Part shown: positions 9,243-18,265 of the stretch, in pieces
How the letters are laid out: each line of letters opens with the position of its first letter
How positions within the stretch are numbered: the stretch's first letter is position 1
NCBI GenBank assembly: GCA_013152955.1
Contig: JAADFJ010000039.1
Location: forward strand, 1 to 47,587
DNA length: 47,587 bases
Direction: 5' to 3'
DNA from: Campylobacterota bacterium
GTDB taxonomy: Bacteria; Campylobacterota_A; Desulfurellia; JAADFJ01
The notes under the pieces: generated by a model
Seen by the model: only the letters and a program-made list of their open reading frames with translations
Database searches by the model: none
Told to the model about the DNA's origin: nothing
Made by a program: the position numbers and the translations under genes

Positions 9243-10642
9243 CAGATTACCCCCTCTTTCGAAAGGTTGCCCAAATCTTTCTTTGTATAACCTAATAATC
9301 TCGGATATACATCCCTGTTATCATATCCAATAGGTCTACCAATCCATTTCAAACGTGCCGGAGTTTTTTCGGCAAAAATCGGACTTGTCCCGTAGAGAAC
9401 TTTACCATAAAGTGCATCGTCTATGGCATTGACATGCCCTCTATATTTGAAATGTGCATATTCTGCAACCTCATCTATGAAAAGAACTCCTCCTGAGGCA
9501 ACCTCTTCAGCTAACAACTTATCTTCCGCTTCCTGTCTTGTATTATCTTTGCCCCATTCGCATAGAGCAGTATAGGTTTTTACCTGAGCATAATGAGGCA
9601 GTCTTCCCGTTACGACACGAAGCGATTTATCCAAAACTATCAATTCCTCAATATCGGGTCTATCTTTACCGACCGTTTTCCAGATACGATACCAAAGTCT
9701 GTCATGTCCTCCGCCAACCATTAGATATCCGTCAACAACAGGGTTAACACCATAAATATTGATAGCAAGATCCCAGTTGCCATATCTTGGTCTTATGCTG
9801 CCGTCCATTCCGTGCCATGCCCAATTGTAATCAATAATACGAATAATTGCTTCTGCGCCGGTAGCCTCAATAAACTGACCTTTTCTGGAAATCTGTTCTC
9901 TATATATAAGTGCTGTTATGATACCCATAGCAGCAGTTGTTCCCCCTACATGATCGCACATCCACAAACCGGAACGAGTAGGAATACCTCCGAACGATTT
10001 AGGAAAACCGGTTCCATGCGTAAATCCGCAAGCACATTGGGCAGTAGGTTCAAGCTCCCCAGGTCTATCTTTATCCGGACCCCATTGTCCTTTCTGTCCT
10101 ACCCAGCAATAAATAAGTCTTGGATTTGTTTTTGATAGCTGGCGATAACCTATTCCCCATGCGTCAAATTGCCCCGGTGCTGCATTTTCAATCAAAACAT
10201 CAGCTTTTAGAGCAAGTTTTTTTAGAATCTCTCTCCCCTTTTCTGTTTCGAGGTTCAATGTTATAGACTGTTTGTTTCTCATTTCATGAAGAAAATGCAT
10301 TCCAATCTCTTCTCCACGTTCTTTGTCCTTGAAATACCAATCTTTTCTTCCAAAAGGTGTGAGTTTCCGCAGTTCATCGCCTTCTGGAGGCTCAATTTGT
10401 ATTGTTTCAGCTCCAAGCTCTGAAAGCATTGAGGATGCCCAATGCCCAATAATCATTCCTGTTGAGCAGTCAAGAACTCTTATTCCATCGAGAGCTTCAG
10501 GCTTTTTGCCCGATTCTCTTGGATGCATCACCGATTCAAGAAAACGATTATACTCTATTTCTTGCTCAGGCGCACCCTGATATACCTCATCAAATGTTGG
10601 TGCCGGCGACAAAGGCCACAAGCATTTACCATTATCCCCCAT
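9242..10642 (-). CDS. CaiB/BaiF family CoA-transferase, subunit A (likely non-catalytic)
   Basis: GIRVLDCSTGMIIGHWASSMLSELGAETIQIEPP; ADVLIENAAPGQFDAWGIGYRQL. Internal ATG at 10642 preferred (GAGGAGG just upstream) over 10666. Confidence 0.88.
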   Translation of the reverse strand: MGDNGKCLWPLSPAPTFDEVYQGAPEQEIEYNRFLESVMHPRESGKKPEALDGIRVLDCSTGMIIGHWASSMLSELGAETIQIEPPEGDELRKLTPFGRKDWYFKDKERGEEIGMHFLHEMRNKQSITLNLETEKGREILKKLALKADVLIENAAPGQFDAWGIGYRQLSKTNPRLIYCWVGQKGQWGPDKDRPGELEPTAQCACGFTHGTGFPKSFGGIPTRSGLWMCDHVGGTTAAMGIITALIYREQISRKGQFIEATGAEAIIRIIDYNWAWHGMDGSIRPRYGNWDLAINIYGVNPVVDGYLMVGGGHDRLWYRIWKTVGKDRPDIEELIVLDKSLRVVTGRLPHYAQVKTYTALCEWGKDNTRQEAEDKLLAEEVASGGVLFIDEVAEYAHFKYRGHVNAIDDALYGKVLYGTSPIFAEKTPARLKWIGRPIGYDNRDVYPRLLGYTKKDLGNLSKEGVI

Positions 10643-10766
10643 TTTTCCTCCTCTATGATCATTCATCTGTGCAATAAATTAACCATCTATCACTACTTTT
10701 CACTTGTTGGTGCATCACCTCCTTATTAATATGGTTTATAGCCTTTAGGTAGCTTACGTAATTGAA

Positions 10767-10795
10767 ATTCTAACATAACTAATTATTTTTGTCAA
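10767..10795 (-). promoter_or_regulatory. Sigma70-type promoter of the CoA-transferase operon
   Basis: Minus strand TTGACA-N17-TAGAAT. Confidence 0.6.
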
Positions 10796-11178
10796 GGAAT
10801 GTAGCAGCAAAATGATAATGTCCTATTTTGAGCAGAGCAGAACCATACGAAAAAGAAGATTGAAAATGAAAGTAAAGTTATGTGGTAATTAAAGGTGAAA
10901 TGCTGCCGAATATTGTGTATGAGAATTGTGCCCCCTTATGCTGCTGCTTTCTGTTAAAATAGGGGAGTCTTGTCTCAACAACATTGGACATTCCTCTTTT
11001 TTTCAATGCTTTTGCTATTGTTTCGTCCATTTCTGAAACTGTTCTGTCTTCTTCGATCTTCTTTTCAAATCTCCCAACAGCTTTAGAAACGGCGGCATAA
11101 TACATATCAAACAGCTTTCCTATCTGATTTAATTATAATGAGGCTGTTGAAAAACCCTTCTTTCTGTATTTTCTGCTA

Positions 11179-12696
11179 TCAAATAAAGGCATATTTTTTG
11201 ATAAATACCAAAGCAATTCTGCGGCAGGTTAATAAGGAGCGGAAAACAGCGTTGCCGGCAGGCAATGCTGTTTGGTTCTTGCTCTTTATTCTGTTTTCTA
11301 CTGTATCATTTCTGTTCTTATTGAGCAGCTTTACCATTCTTTTTATGTTCTGGATAGCGGCAGTCAAAAGAAACTGCTCTTCTATGTTCCATCGTCTTCT
11401 GAATTTACATACTCTTAAGCCCATCTGCTCTTTGGCTTCGCCAAATAGAGACTCTATTGTCTTTCTCTTTTTTATGGATGTGAGGTAGGCTTTAGTTTTT
11501 GAAAGCCCTCTTACTCTGTTTATCTGCTCCTCATATATATGACGGCTTAGCGATCTTGCTCTGTCTTTTGTACATTCCTGTTTGAGTCGACAGGCTTTAC
11601 AGCTTTTTATTGATGCACGCCATACAAACTGTCTGCTTGATTTATTTATACCGTGATATTTCAATATCTTATTATCCGGGCATATATATCTGTTGTTTTC
11701 CTCATCCCATCTGAATCTATCTATAGGAAATATTCCTCTCTCGTTTGCAGCTCTTGAGTCAACTATCGGTATATGGGGAGTAATACCTAAGCTGAGGAGG
11801 TTGTGTATAAACTCACCGGAGCAGTAGCCTTTATCTGCTCCTATGGTTTCAGGCTTCATCTTGAATTTAAAGATAAACTCTTTAATCATATCAAAAGCAG
11901 AGTCAACCTCACCCTTCTTACCGGGTATACTTGCTTTTACTCCTACTATAATTCTGTTCTTATTGTCCATAAGATAGTTATCAAGATGGGATAAGACAGC
12001 AGCTGTGTGTGACTTTCTTGCAAGTCTGGCATCAGGGTCTGTTTTTGATCTATGTGTCTTATTGGCTATCTTTTTGCCTGTCTGCGTGCAACGCACAGGC
12101 AGGCTTTTTTGTTTCATATTACTTTGAGGATCTGCTGCATCGGAATCATCTTCATCTGTTCTGTTTTCTCTTTCCAAGGTATTGGCATATTCAGTTGTGC
12201 TCATCTTGAGGACTATAGGTTCCATGCTGTCCATTGATGCATTGGCTTTAACCTGACTTCCGTCTACACTTAGATGAGCAGCACTTATCAATCCTTTATC
12301 TATACATCTTTTTACAATCTCATCGAATATATCCTGGAATATACCGCTCTCTTTGAATCTGTTGTGTCTGTTTTTGGAGAATACAGAATGATCCGGTACC
12401 TTATCATCTAAACTTAAACCTATAAACCATCTGTATCCTATATGCATACTTACCTCTTCGCATAATCTTCTCTCTGATGTTATGCCGTAGAGATAACCTA
12501 CAAGAAGCATCTTTATCAAAACCTCAGGATCTACAGACGGTCTGCCTGTATTACTGTATAGATGCTTCGTCTTTTTGCGTATGAAAGAAAGATCAATATA
12601 TTTGTTTATCAATCTTAAGATATGATTCTCCGGTATCATATCTCCTATATTGATATAGTAAAACAGAGGAGATTGTTTTGTCTTCTTTCCCATCAT
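11179..12696 (-). CDS. IS1182 family transposase
   Basis: GRPSVDPEVLIKMLLVGYLYGITSERRLCEEVSMHIGYRWFIGLSLDDKVPDHSVFSKNR; ATG at 12696 preceded by AAGGAG. Confidence 0.92.
   Translation of the reverse strand: MMGKKTKQSPLFYYINIGDMIPENHILRLINKYIDLSFIRKKTKHLYSNTGRPSVDPEVLIKMLLVGYLYGITSERRLCEEVSMHIGYRWFIGLSLDDKVPDHSVFSKNRHNRFKESGIFQDIFDEIVKRCIDKGLISAAHLSVDGSQVKANASMDSMEPIVLKMSTTEYANTLERENRTDEDDSDAADPQSNMKQKSLPVRCTQTGKKIANKTHRSKTDPDARLARKSHTAAVLSHLDNYLMDNKNRIIVGVKASIPGKKGEVDSAFDMIKEFIFKFKMKPETIGADKGYCSGEFIHNLLSLGITPHIPIVDSRAANERGIFPIDRFRWDEENNRYICPDNKILKYHGINKSSRQFVWRASIKSCKACRLKQECTKDRARSLSRHIYEEQINRVRGLSKTKAYLTSIKKRKTIESLFGEAKEQMGLRVCKFRRRWNIEEQFLLTAAIQNIKRMVKLLNKNRNDTVENRIKSKNQTALPAGNAVFRSLLTCRRIALVFIKKYAFI
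11244..11273. terminator. Palindrome overlapping 3' end of transposase ORF
   Basis: aaacagcgttgcc-ggca-ggcaatgctgttt, 12/13 stem pairs. Confidence 0.55.
12076..12104. repeat. GCCTG...CAGGC palindromic repeat within the transposase ORF
   Basis: gcctgtctgcgtgcaacgcacaggcaggc; encodes SLPVRCTQTG in frame; related to 29302-29321. Confidence 0.5.
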
Positions 12697-12727
12697 TGTA
12701 AAATAACTCCTTTGAAAGATATTAGAA

Positions 12728-12767
12728 ATAATAGCAGTGGTTTTGTTGCCAAAACCACTGCTATTAT
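12728..12767. terminator. Perfect 17-bp-stem palindrome at the IS 5' (transposase-proximal) end
   Basis: ataatagcagtggtttt-gttgcc-aaaaccactgctattat. Confidence 0.65.
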
Positions 12768-12896
12768 ACCATTTTTGATGGTTCAAGGCAAGCAAGTTAG
12801 GGGAGTTTTTCAACAGGCTCTAATGATGCGGAATATTTTTTAAGGAAGTATAAGATCATCGGTTTAATGCCGGTTACAAAGTATCCGGCACTTTTT

Positions 12897-12972
12897 TGGC
12901 TCCCCGGGAGGGACTCGAACCCCCGACAAGGCGGTTAACAGCCGCCTGCTCTACCAACTGAGCTACCGAGGA
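12897..12972 (-). tRNA. tRNA-Asn(GTT), CCA encoded
   Basis: TCCTCGGTAGCTCAGTTGGTAGAGCAGGCGGCTGTTAACCGCC...GGTTCGAGTCC...CCGGGGAGCCA; acceptor stem pairs 7/7. Confidence 0.96.
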
Positions 12973-12992
12973 ACACTCAATTAACAGTGCCT

Positions 12993-13020
12993 AATATATT
13001 CAGGAGTAATTGGATGTCAA
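12993..13020 (-). promoter_or_regulatory. Promoter of tRNA-Asn overlapping the 3' end of dctM
   Basis: TTGACA-N16-TATATT on minus strand. Confidence 0.55.
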
Positions 13021-14285
13021 GCAGATAAATGGAATATTTTTGGAATCATAAGCGCCATTTCCGGAACAAAGACAAGAATTGTCAGAGCTAAAATCGCCGC
13101 TACGATAAAAAACAGCTCATATTTGGAAATATCTTCAACGCTGACATTAGCCATTCTGGATGCCACAAAAAGATTGATTCCCATAGGCGGGGTAACCTGC
13201 CCAATTGCCAAATTAACTACCATCAACATTCCAAACCAGATAGGATTGAATCCAAACTGTCCCATTATGGGTATAAATATTGGTAAAAAAATATAAAAAA
13301 TCGATATTGCATCAAGAAACATTCCTGCAAACAAAAGCAGCACATTTATCATACCTATCATTTCCAGTCTTGAATGAACCGAACTAATAAAAAAATGTGT
13401 AATGGCGCCCATCGTACCTACAGTTGAAGCAGCCCATGACATGATACCTGCAAACGCTACAATGGCCATAATCATAGAACTATTCAAAAGCGATTCTACC
13501 AAAATATCGTATAGAAGCTTCCACGTCAGGCTTTTATAAATAAAAGTACCCACAAAAAGACCATAGACAACGGCAACTACAGCAGATTCGGTAGGAGTGA
13601 AAATACCGGCATATATTCCACCCATTATAATAAACGGCGTAACTATAGCCCACAAAGCTCCTTTATGTGACTTTTTGACAGTCAGGTCTTTTTGAATTTC
13701 CTCAGTGATTTTGAAACGTTTTGATACCCAATAAGATGTTATCATAAGAAACAGACCGACTACAATACCTGGAATAATACCTGCAGCAAAAAGAGCTGCC
13801 ACGGAAGTATTTGTTATATCTCCATATATAATAAGCGCTATGCTCGGAGGAATAATAATACCAAGCGAACCGCTCGCAGCAATCAAGGCAGCAGAAAACG
13901 GCTTCGGATAACCTGATTTTTCCATTCCGGGGACAAAGATAGATGTAAGTGTTGCGGTATCGGCAGGCCCGGATCCCGAAACTGCCGCCCAGAACATTCC
14001 GGCAATAACGGCAACGATCGAAAGTGAACGGTTAATATATCTTCCTAACAAAGCTGCTATACCTACAATCTTTTCAGCCATTCCAACCTTTTCCATAATC
14101 TTTCCGGCAAGAATAAAAAACGGTATGGCAAGCAGCGGGAATTTGGCAATGTTAGAATAAAAATTGGGTGAAAGCATGCTTATTCCAAGATGATGAGTGA
14201 TAATTATGAAAACACCGCTTACTCCCAAAGAGACTGCTATCGGAACACCCAGCACAATAAGACAGAGAAACAGAATAAATATCAT
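13017..14285 (-). CDS. dctM: TRAP transporter large permease (DctM-like)
   Basis: FLCLIVLGVPIAVSLGVSG, AVSGSGPADTATLTSIFVPGM, FGMLMVVNLAIGQVTPPMGINLFVAS; start ATG overlaps stop of the upstream gene. Confidence 0.92.
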   Translation of the reverse strand: MIFILFLCLIVLGVPIAVSLGVSGVFIIITHHLGISMLSPNFYSNIAKFPLLAIPFFILAGKIMEKVGMAEKIVGIAALLGRYINRSLSIVAVIAGMFWAAVSGSGPADTATLTSIFVPGMEKSGYPKPFSAALIAASGSLGIIIPPSIALIIYGDITNTSVAALFAAGIIPGIVVGLFLMITSYWVSKRFKITEEIQKDLTVKKSHKGALWAIVTPFIIMGGIYAGIFTPTESAVVAVVYGLFVGTFIYKSLTWKLLYDILVESLLNSSMIMAIVAFAGIMSWAASTVGTMGAITHFFISSVHSRLEMIGMINVLLLFAGMFLDAISIFYIFLPIFIPIMGQFGFNPIWFGMLMVVNLAIGQVTPPMGINLFVASRMANVSVEDISKYELFFIVAAILALTILVFVPEMALMIPKIFHLSA

Positions 14286-14773
14286 CTGACAGTGCGAAGT
14301 GCGGATTGAATAATTCTGAAGATTATAAGCAGCGATAAAACCGGTATAAAAGCAATATAGATCCACTCGGGCAGATTGAGAGAACTTGAAGTAACCTGAA
14401 GTTCTATCTCATCGGAAAGCTGCCCTAAACTTTCATAAAAAAGTATTGAAAATAAAGTCAAGCTCAGAAAAACGGCTGCAAATTCCAATAATTTTCTCAA
14501 AACCGGTGGAAATTTCTTTACCAAAAAAAGAACTCTGATATGAGTGTTTCTTTTAATTCCGGCTGAGATCCCTAAAAGCGTAATCACAACAAAAGCGTTT
14601 GTTTCGAGTTCCTCGGTAAAAGCCAGCGGATAATGAATCAGATATCTTGCCAGCACATTAAGAAAGGCAAGCAACACCATCAGAAGCAGAATAACGGCGC
14701 CGCTTACCTCTTCTAAATTATTTAAAAACCAGAGTGCCCTATCTTTCTTGCTTTGCAATATCTTTTTCAGCAC
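14282..14773 (-). CDS. dctQ: TRAP transporter small permease (DctQ-like)
   Basis: NVLARYLIHYPLAFTEELETNAFVVITLLGISAGIKRNTHIRV. Confidence 0.88.
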   Translation of the reverse strand: MLKKILQSKKDRALWFLNNLEEVSGAVILLLMVLLAFLNVLARYLIHYPLAFTEELETNAFVVITLLGISAGIKRNTHIRVLFLVKKFPPVLRKLLEFAAVFLSLTLFSILFYESLGQLSDEIELQVTSSSLNLPEWIYIAFIPVLSLLIIFRIIQSALRTVR

Positions 14774-15755
14774 TCTTTACGATATTCTTCCCTACAATTT
14801 TTGTCCATTTCAGCATAACCGGAGCAGTTTTTTGTTTGAACAGTTTACGCTGAGAATCAGTTAATACCGTTACCTTCATTCCCTTCGATTTGAGATAGCT
14901 AAGCGCCTTTGTGCTCCCTTCAAGTCCATTGCGAGCCCTTATTTTTTCCCAATCCATAACTTCTCTTGCAGTTCTTTTCAAAATTCGTCTGTCTTTTTTG
15001 CTGAAGCTTCTCCAGTCAGCTTTGTTTATGCCTAATATCAACGGATCAATCGCATAGTGCCAAATCGTTATATAAGGTTGAAAATTATAAACTTTATAAG
15101 GAATTATCACAACATTGACCGGATTTTCTTCTCCGTCCACAACCTTTTGGCGAAATGCGGGAACTGCATCAGCCCAGTTCATAGATACTGGATTTGCGCC
15201 AAGAGCTCTGAATATATCTATAAAAATGGGGCTTCCTACAACTCTTATTTTTAAACCTTTCAGATCATTCGGAACTCTTATAGGCCGCTTGCTGTTTGTC
15301 AGCGCCCTGAATCCGTTTTCACCCCATCCGATACCTATTACGCCTTTTCTTCTTAATATCGCAAAGAGTTTTTTTCCTGTTCTACCTCCGGTTACAGCAT
15401 CAACCTCCTGATAGTTTTTGAAAAAGAACGGAAGCGAAAAGAGATTTAACGGTTTTATTATCGTCGACCAGTTAATAGTTGAGCCGAGTGCAAAATCGGC
15501 AACCCCGCGCCTTAATAGCAAAAATTCATTTGTTTGATTTCCGGCAAAAAGCTGTCCTGCAAAATACGGTTTGATGCTTATCCTTCCGTCGGTTCTCTCC
15601 CTAACCAAATTGGCAAATTTTGTTGCCGCTTCACCCCATGGACCTTTTGGTCCCACAACAATGCTCATCTTGTACTGAGATTTGTATGCAAATGACGGTA
15701 TCGTCAGTAACATAGCAAACAGAGCTACAAGCAGACTCTTGAAGATATTGCTCAT
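14739..15755 (-). CDS. dctP: TRAP transporter substrate-binding protein (DctP-like)
   Basis: Signal peptide; LFSLPFFFKNYQEVDAVTGG, KGLKIRVVGSPIFIDIFRALGANPVSMNWADAVPAFRQKVVDGEENP. Confidence 0.92.
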   Translation of the reverse strand: MSNIFKSLLVALFAMLLTIPSFAYKSQYKMSIVVGPKGPWGEAATKFANLVRERTDGRISIKPYFAGQLFAGNQTNEFLLLRRGVADFALGSTINWSTIIKPLNLFSLPFFFKNYQEVDAVTGGRTGKKLFAILRRKGVIGIGWGENGFRALTNSKRPIRVPNDLKGLKIRVVGSPIFIDIFRALGANPVSMNWADAVPAFRQKVVDGEENPVNVVIIPYKVYNFQPYITIWHYAIDPLILGINKADWRSFSKKDRRILKRTAREVMDWEKIRARNGLEGSTKALSYLKSKGMKVTVLTDSQRKLFKQKTAPVMLKWTKIVGKNIVKSAEKDIAKQER

Positions 15756-15793
15756 ACTTTCCCCCTAAGTTTATTATGGTTGCCCACTACTTT

Positions 15794-15821
15794 ATTATAA
15801 TTTAGCGCTTATAGCTGTCAA
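15794..15821 (-). promoter_or_regulatory. Promoter of dctPQM
   Basis: TTGACA-N16-TATAAT on minus strand. Confidence 0.65.
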
Positions 15822-15893
15822 GCACTTTACATGCCGCATTACGGTGTTATATTATTTTGTCAATCCTGTATTTGAGATAATGAAGGTGTAATT

Positions 15894-16901
15894 ATGAAAA
15901 AAGAAAGTTATAGTGTTGCAGTGGCAGGAGCCACAGGTGCAGTAGGCGGAGAAATACTCAAAATTCTTGATGAGAGAAATTTTCCGATCAAAGAGCTGAG
16001 GCTTCTTGCTTCTTCAAGATCGGCAGGAAAATATATTAATTTCAAAGGTAAAGCATACAAGGTAGACGAATTAAAAAAAGATTCATTTGAAAATATCGAC
16101 ATAGCTCTGTTTTCAGCGGGAGCATCAAGAAGCAGAGAGTTTGCCTCTGCAGCTGTTGCTTCCGGAGCGATCGTTATAGACAATAGTTCTGCCTTCAGAA
16201 TGGATAATAATGTTCCCCTTGTGATACCTGAGGTCAACTCCAAAGATGCGTTTAAGCATAAAGGAATAATAGCGAATCCAAACTGTACGACGATAGTAAT
16301 GTTAATGGCGCTGAAACCCCTTTACGATTATTCAAGAATAAAACGAATTATTGTGTCAAGTTATCAGGCGGCTTCCGGAGCAGGATTAAAAGCCATGAAT
16401 GAACTCTCTGACCAAGCAGCCTGCTGGGCGGAAGGCAAAGACATTAAAGTAAATAAATTTCCTTATCAGCTTCTATTCAATGTTATTCCGCAGGTAGATA
16501 TTTTTATGCCGAACCACTATACTAAAGAAGAGATGAAGATGGCAGATGAGACAAAAAAAATGCTTCATGATCCTGATTTGAAAATTTCCGCAACATGCGT
16601 CAGAATTCCGGTATTCAGGGCACATTCTGAATCGGTAACAGTTGAGTTTGAAGGCGAAATAACACCGGAAAAAGCAATAGAGCTTATTGAAAAATTTCCC
16701 GGAGTGCGGCTCGTAGATAATACAGAAAATTCAATATATCCGATGCCGCTTTTTGCAAGCGGTAAAGATGACTGCGAGATAGGCAGGATCAGGCAGGACT
16801 TAAATGGTAAAAACTGGCTCTCTATGTGGGTCGTAGGTGATCAGATAAGAAAAGGTGCAGCATTGAACGCTGTTCAGATTGCAGAACTTCTGATAAGCTG
16901 A
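15894..16901 (+). CDS. asd: Aspartate-semialdehyde dehydrogenase
   Basis: VAGATGAVGGEILKIL, NPNCTTIVMLMALKPL, SSYQAASGAGLKAMNEL. Confidence 0.95.
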   Translation: MKKESYSVAVAGATGAVGGEILKILDERNFPIKELRLLASSRSAGKYINFKGKAYKVDELKKDSFENIDIALFSAGASRSREFASAAVASGAIVIDNSSAFRMDNNVPLVIPEVNSKDAFKHKGIIANPNCTTIVMLMALKPLYDYSRIKRIIVSSYQAASGAGLKAMNELSDQAACWAEGKDIKVNKFPYQLLFNVIPQVDIFMPNHYTKEEMKMADETKKMLHDPDLKISATCVRIPVFRAHSESVTVEFEGEITPEKAIELIEKFPGVRLVDNTENSIYPMPLFASGKDDCEIGRIRQDLNGKNWLSMWVVGDQIRKGAALNAVQIAELLIS

Positions 16902-17137
16902 TGATTATGGCAACGGCAATCACAAAAGATAGAAATGGTAAAATCAAAACAAAAGATATGGTAATTTACAGAAATTTGCTATTTGCGGCTCGAGATAATC
17001 GTTTACGGAACAATAGAGATGCTATTTATTAATCCAAACAAAAAAAAGAGTAGCAGATGATAATCCTGATAAAAGTCTGCAGGATAAATTTGCCCGGGAG
17101 CAGTCCGGCCTAAAGAATTTCTTAAGCAGAGGAGTTT

Positions 17138-18265
17138 ATGAAAAAAAGAATCGGTTTAATAGTAGTAATTACGCTAATCATACTATTTTTGATAGTTGGC
17201 TACAGATATGTTCACCACAGAATGGTTTATGCGGTTACAGATGCTGTGTTTACCGAATCAGACAGCTTGACCAATCTCTCGTTTCAACTTGTCGGCGGCA
17301 AAATCATAAAAATGCCTTATGAAGAGGGAGACGTCGTCAAAAAAGGAGTATTGCTGGCACAAATCGACCCTACAGTACTTCAAAATTCAAAAAAGAGAGC
17401 TGTTTTCAACCTGAATGCTCTTAAAGATAAACAAGACTCTCTTAAAAAAAGTCTTGCAAGAATCAGAAGTGCGATTCAAATTAACAAAAAGATTGCCGGA
17501 CTTTCGGTTTCATCAACCAATTTTCAAATTGCGTCGGCAATAAGTATGCTTAAAAGCAAAGAGGCTATATTGAAAAAAGTGAGACGTGATTTCATAAGAG
17601 CAAAAACACTTTACATTCATCACGCTTTCTCAAAAATGAAATATCAGGATGCCCGCACTGCTCTTGTATCTACCAAAAACGAGATTTTGTCATTAAAAGA
17701 GAAAATAGAAGGATTAAAACTTGCGATGCCCATTTCAAAACAAAAGCTCAAAGCAGCCGACAATGAACAAAAGCGTGTTAAGGAAATCGGCGCTCAAATA
17801 GCTGCCCTGAGCAACCAAATTAAGGCAACAGATGAACAGATAAAATCGATAGTCTACAGAATTTCTCAAACCAAGCTCGATAGCCCGTTTGATGGAATCA
17901 TTGCAAAAAAATATCAGAACGTGGGTTCGGTTGTGGCTCCCGGAATGTTTGTCTACTCAATAACAGATCCTCGCTCCATCTATGTATATGCACTTCTTGA
18001 GGAGCAAAAACTTGAGGGCATAAAAGTTGGAAACCCTGTAAATATAACAATTGATGCATATCCGAATAGAAAATATCAAGGAATTGTAGAATCGATTCTT
18101 CCGACTACTGCCGCCAAATTCTCACTTGTACCAAGAGATATTGCAGCAGGAGAATTCACAAAGGTTTCTCAGAGAGTCGGCATTAGAATTAAAATTACAA
18201 AAGGAAACAGCTCAGATCTAAAGGTTGGACTCAGCGGAGAAGTTGAAATAAAACGCTCAAAATGA
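17138..18265 (+). CDS. HlyD/EmrA family periplasmic adaptor
   Basis: N-terminal TM, biotinyl-lipoyl-like halves, coiled coil, LDSPFDGIIAKKYQNVGSVVAPG. Confidence 0.9.
   Translation: MKKRIGLIVVITLIILFLIVGYRYVHHRMVYAVTDAVFTESDSLTNLSFQLVGGKIIKMPYEEGDVVKKGVLLAQIDPTVLQNSKKRAVFNLNALKDKQDSLKKSLARIRSAIQINKKIAGLSVSSTNFQIASAISMLKSKEAILKKVRRDFIRAKTLYIHHAFSKMKYQDARTALVSTKNEILSLKEKIEGLKLAMPISKQKLKAADNEQKRVKEIGAQIAALSNQIKATDEQIKSIVYRISQTKLDSPFDGIIAKKYQNVGSVVAPGMFVYSITDPRSIYVYALLEEQKLEGIKVGNPVNITIDAYPNRKYQGIVESILPTTAAKFSLVPRDIAAGEFTKVSQRVGIRIKITKGNSSDLKVGLSGEVEIKRSK

Larger units (their letters stand above)
11140..12820. mobile_element. Complete IS1182-family insertion sequence
   Basis: TIRs gaggctgttgaaaaaccc / gagcctgttgaaaaactccc (revcomp of right end); flanking TAAT duplicated at 11136-11139 and 12821-12824. 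Confidence 0.9.

Noticed and set aside
10878-11105. 75-aa ORF MYYAAVSKAVGRFEKKIEEDRTVSEMDETIAKALKKRG... next to the IS
   Set aside because: Could be a gene fragment, but no family recognised and no continuation found across the IS1182 insertion; too weak to call.
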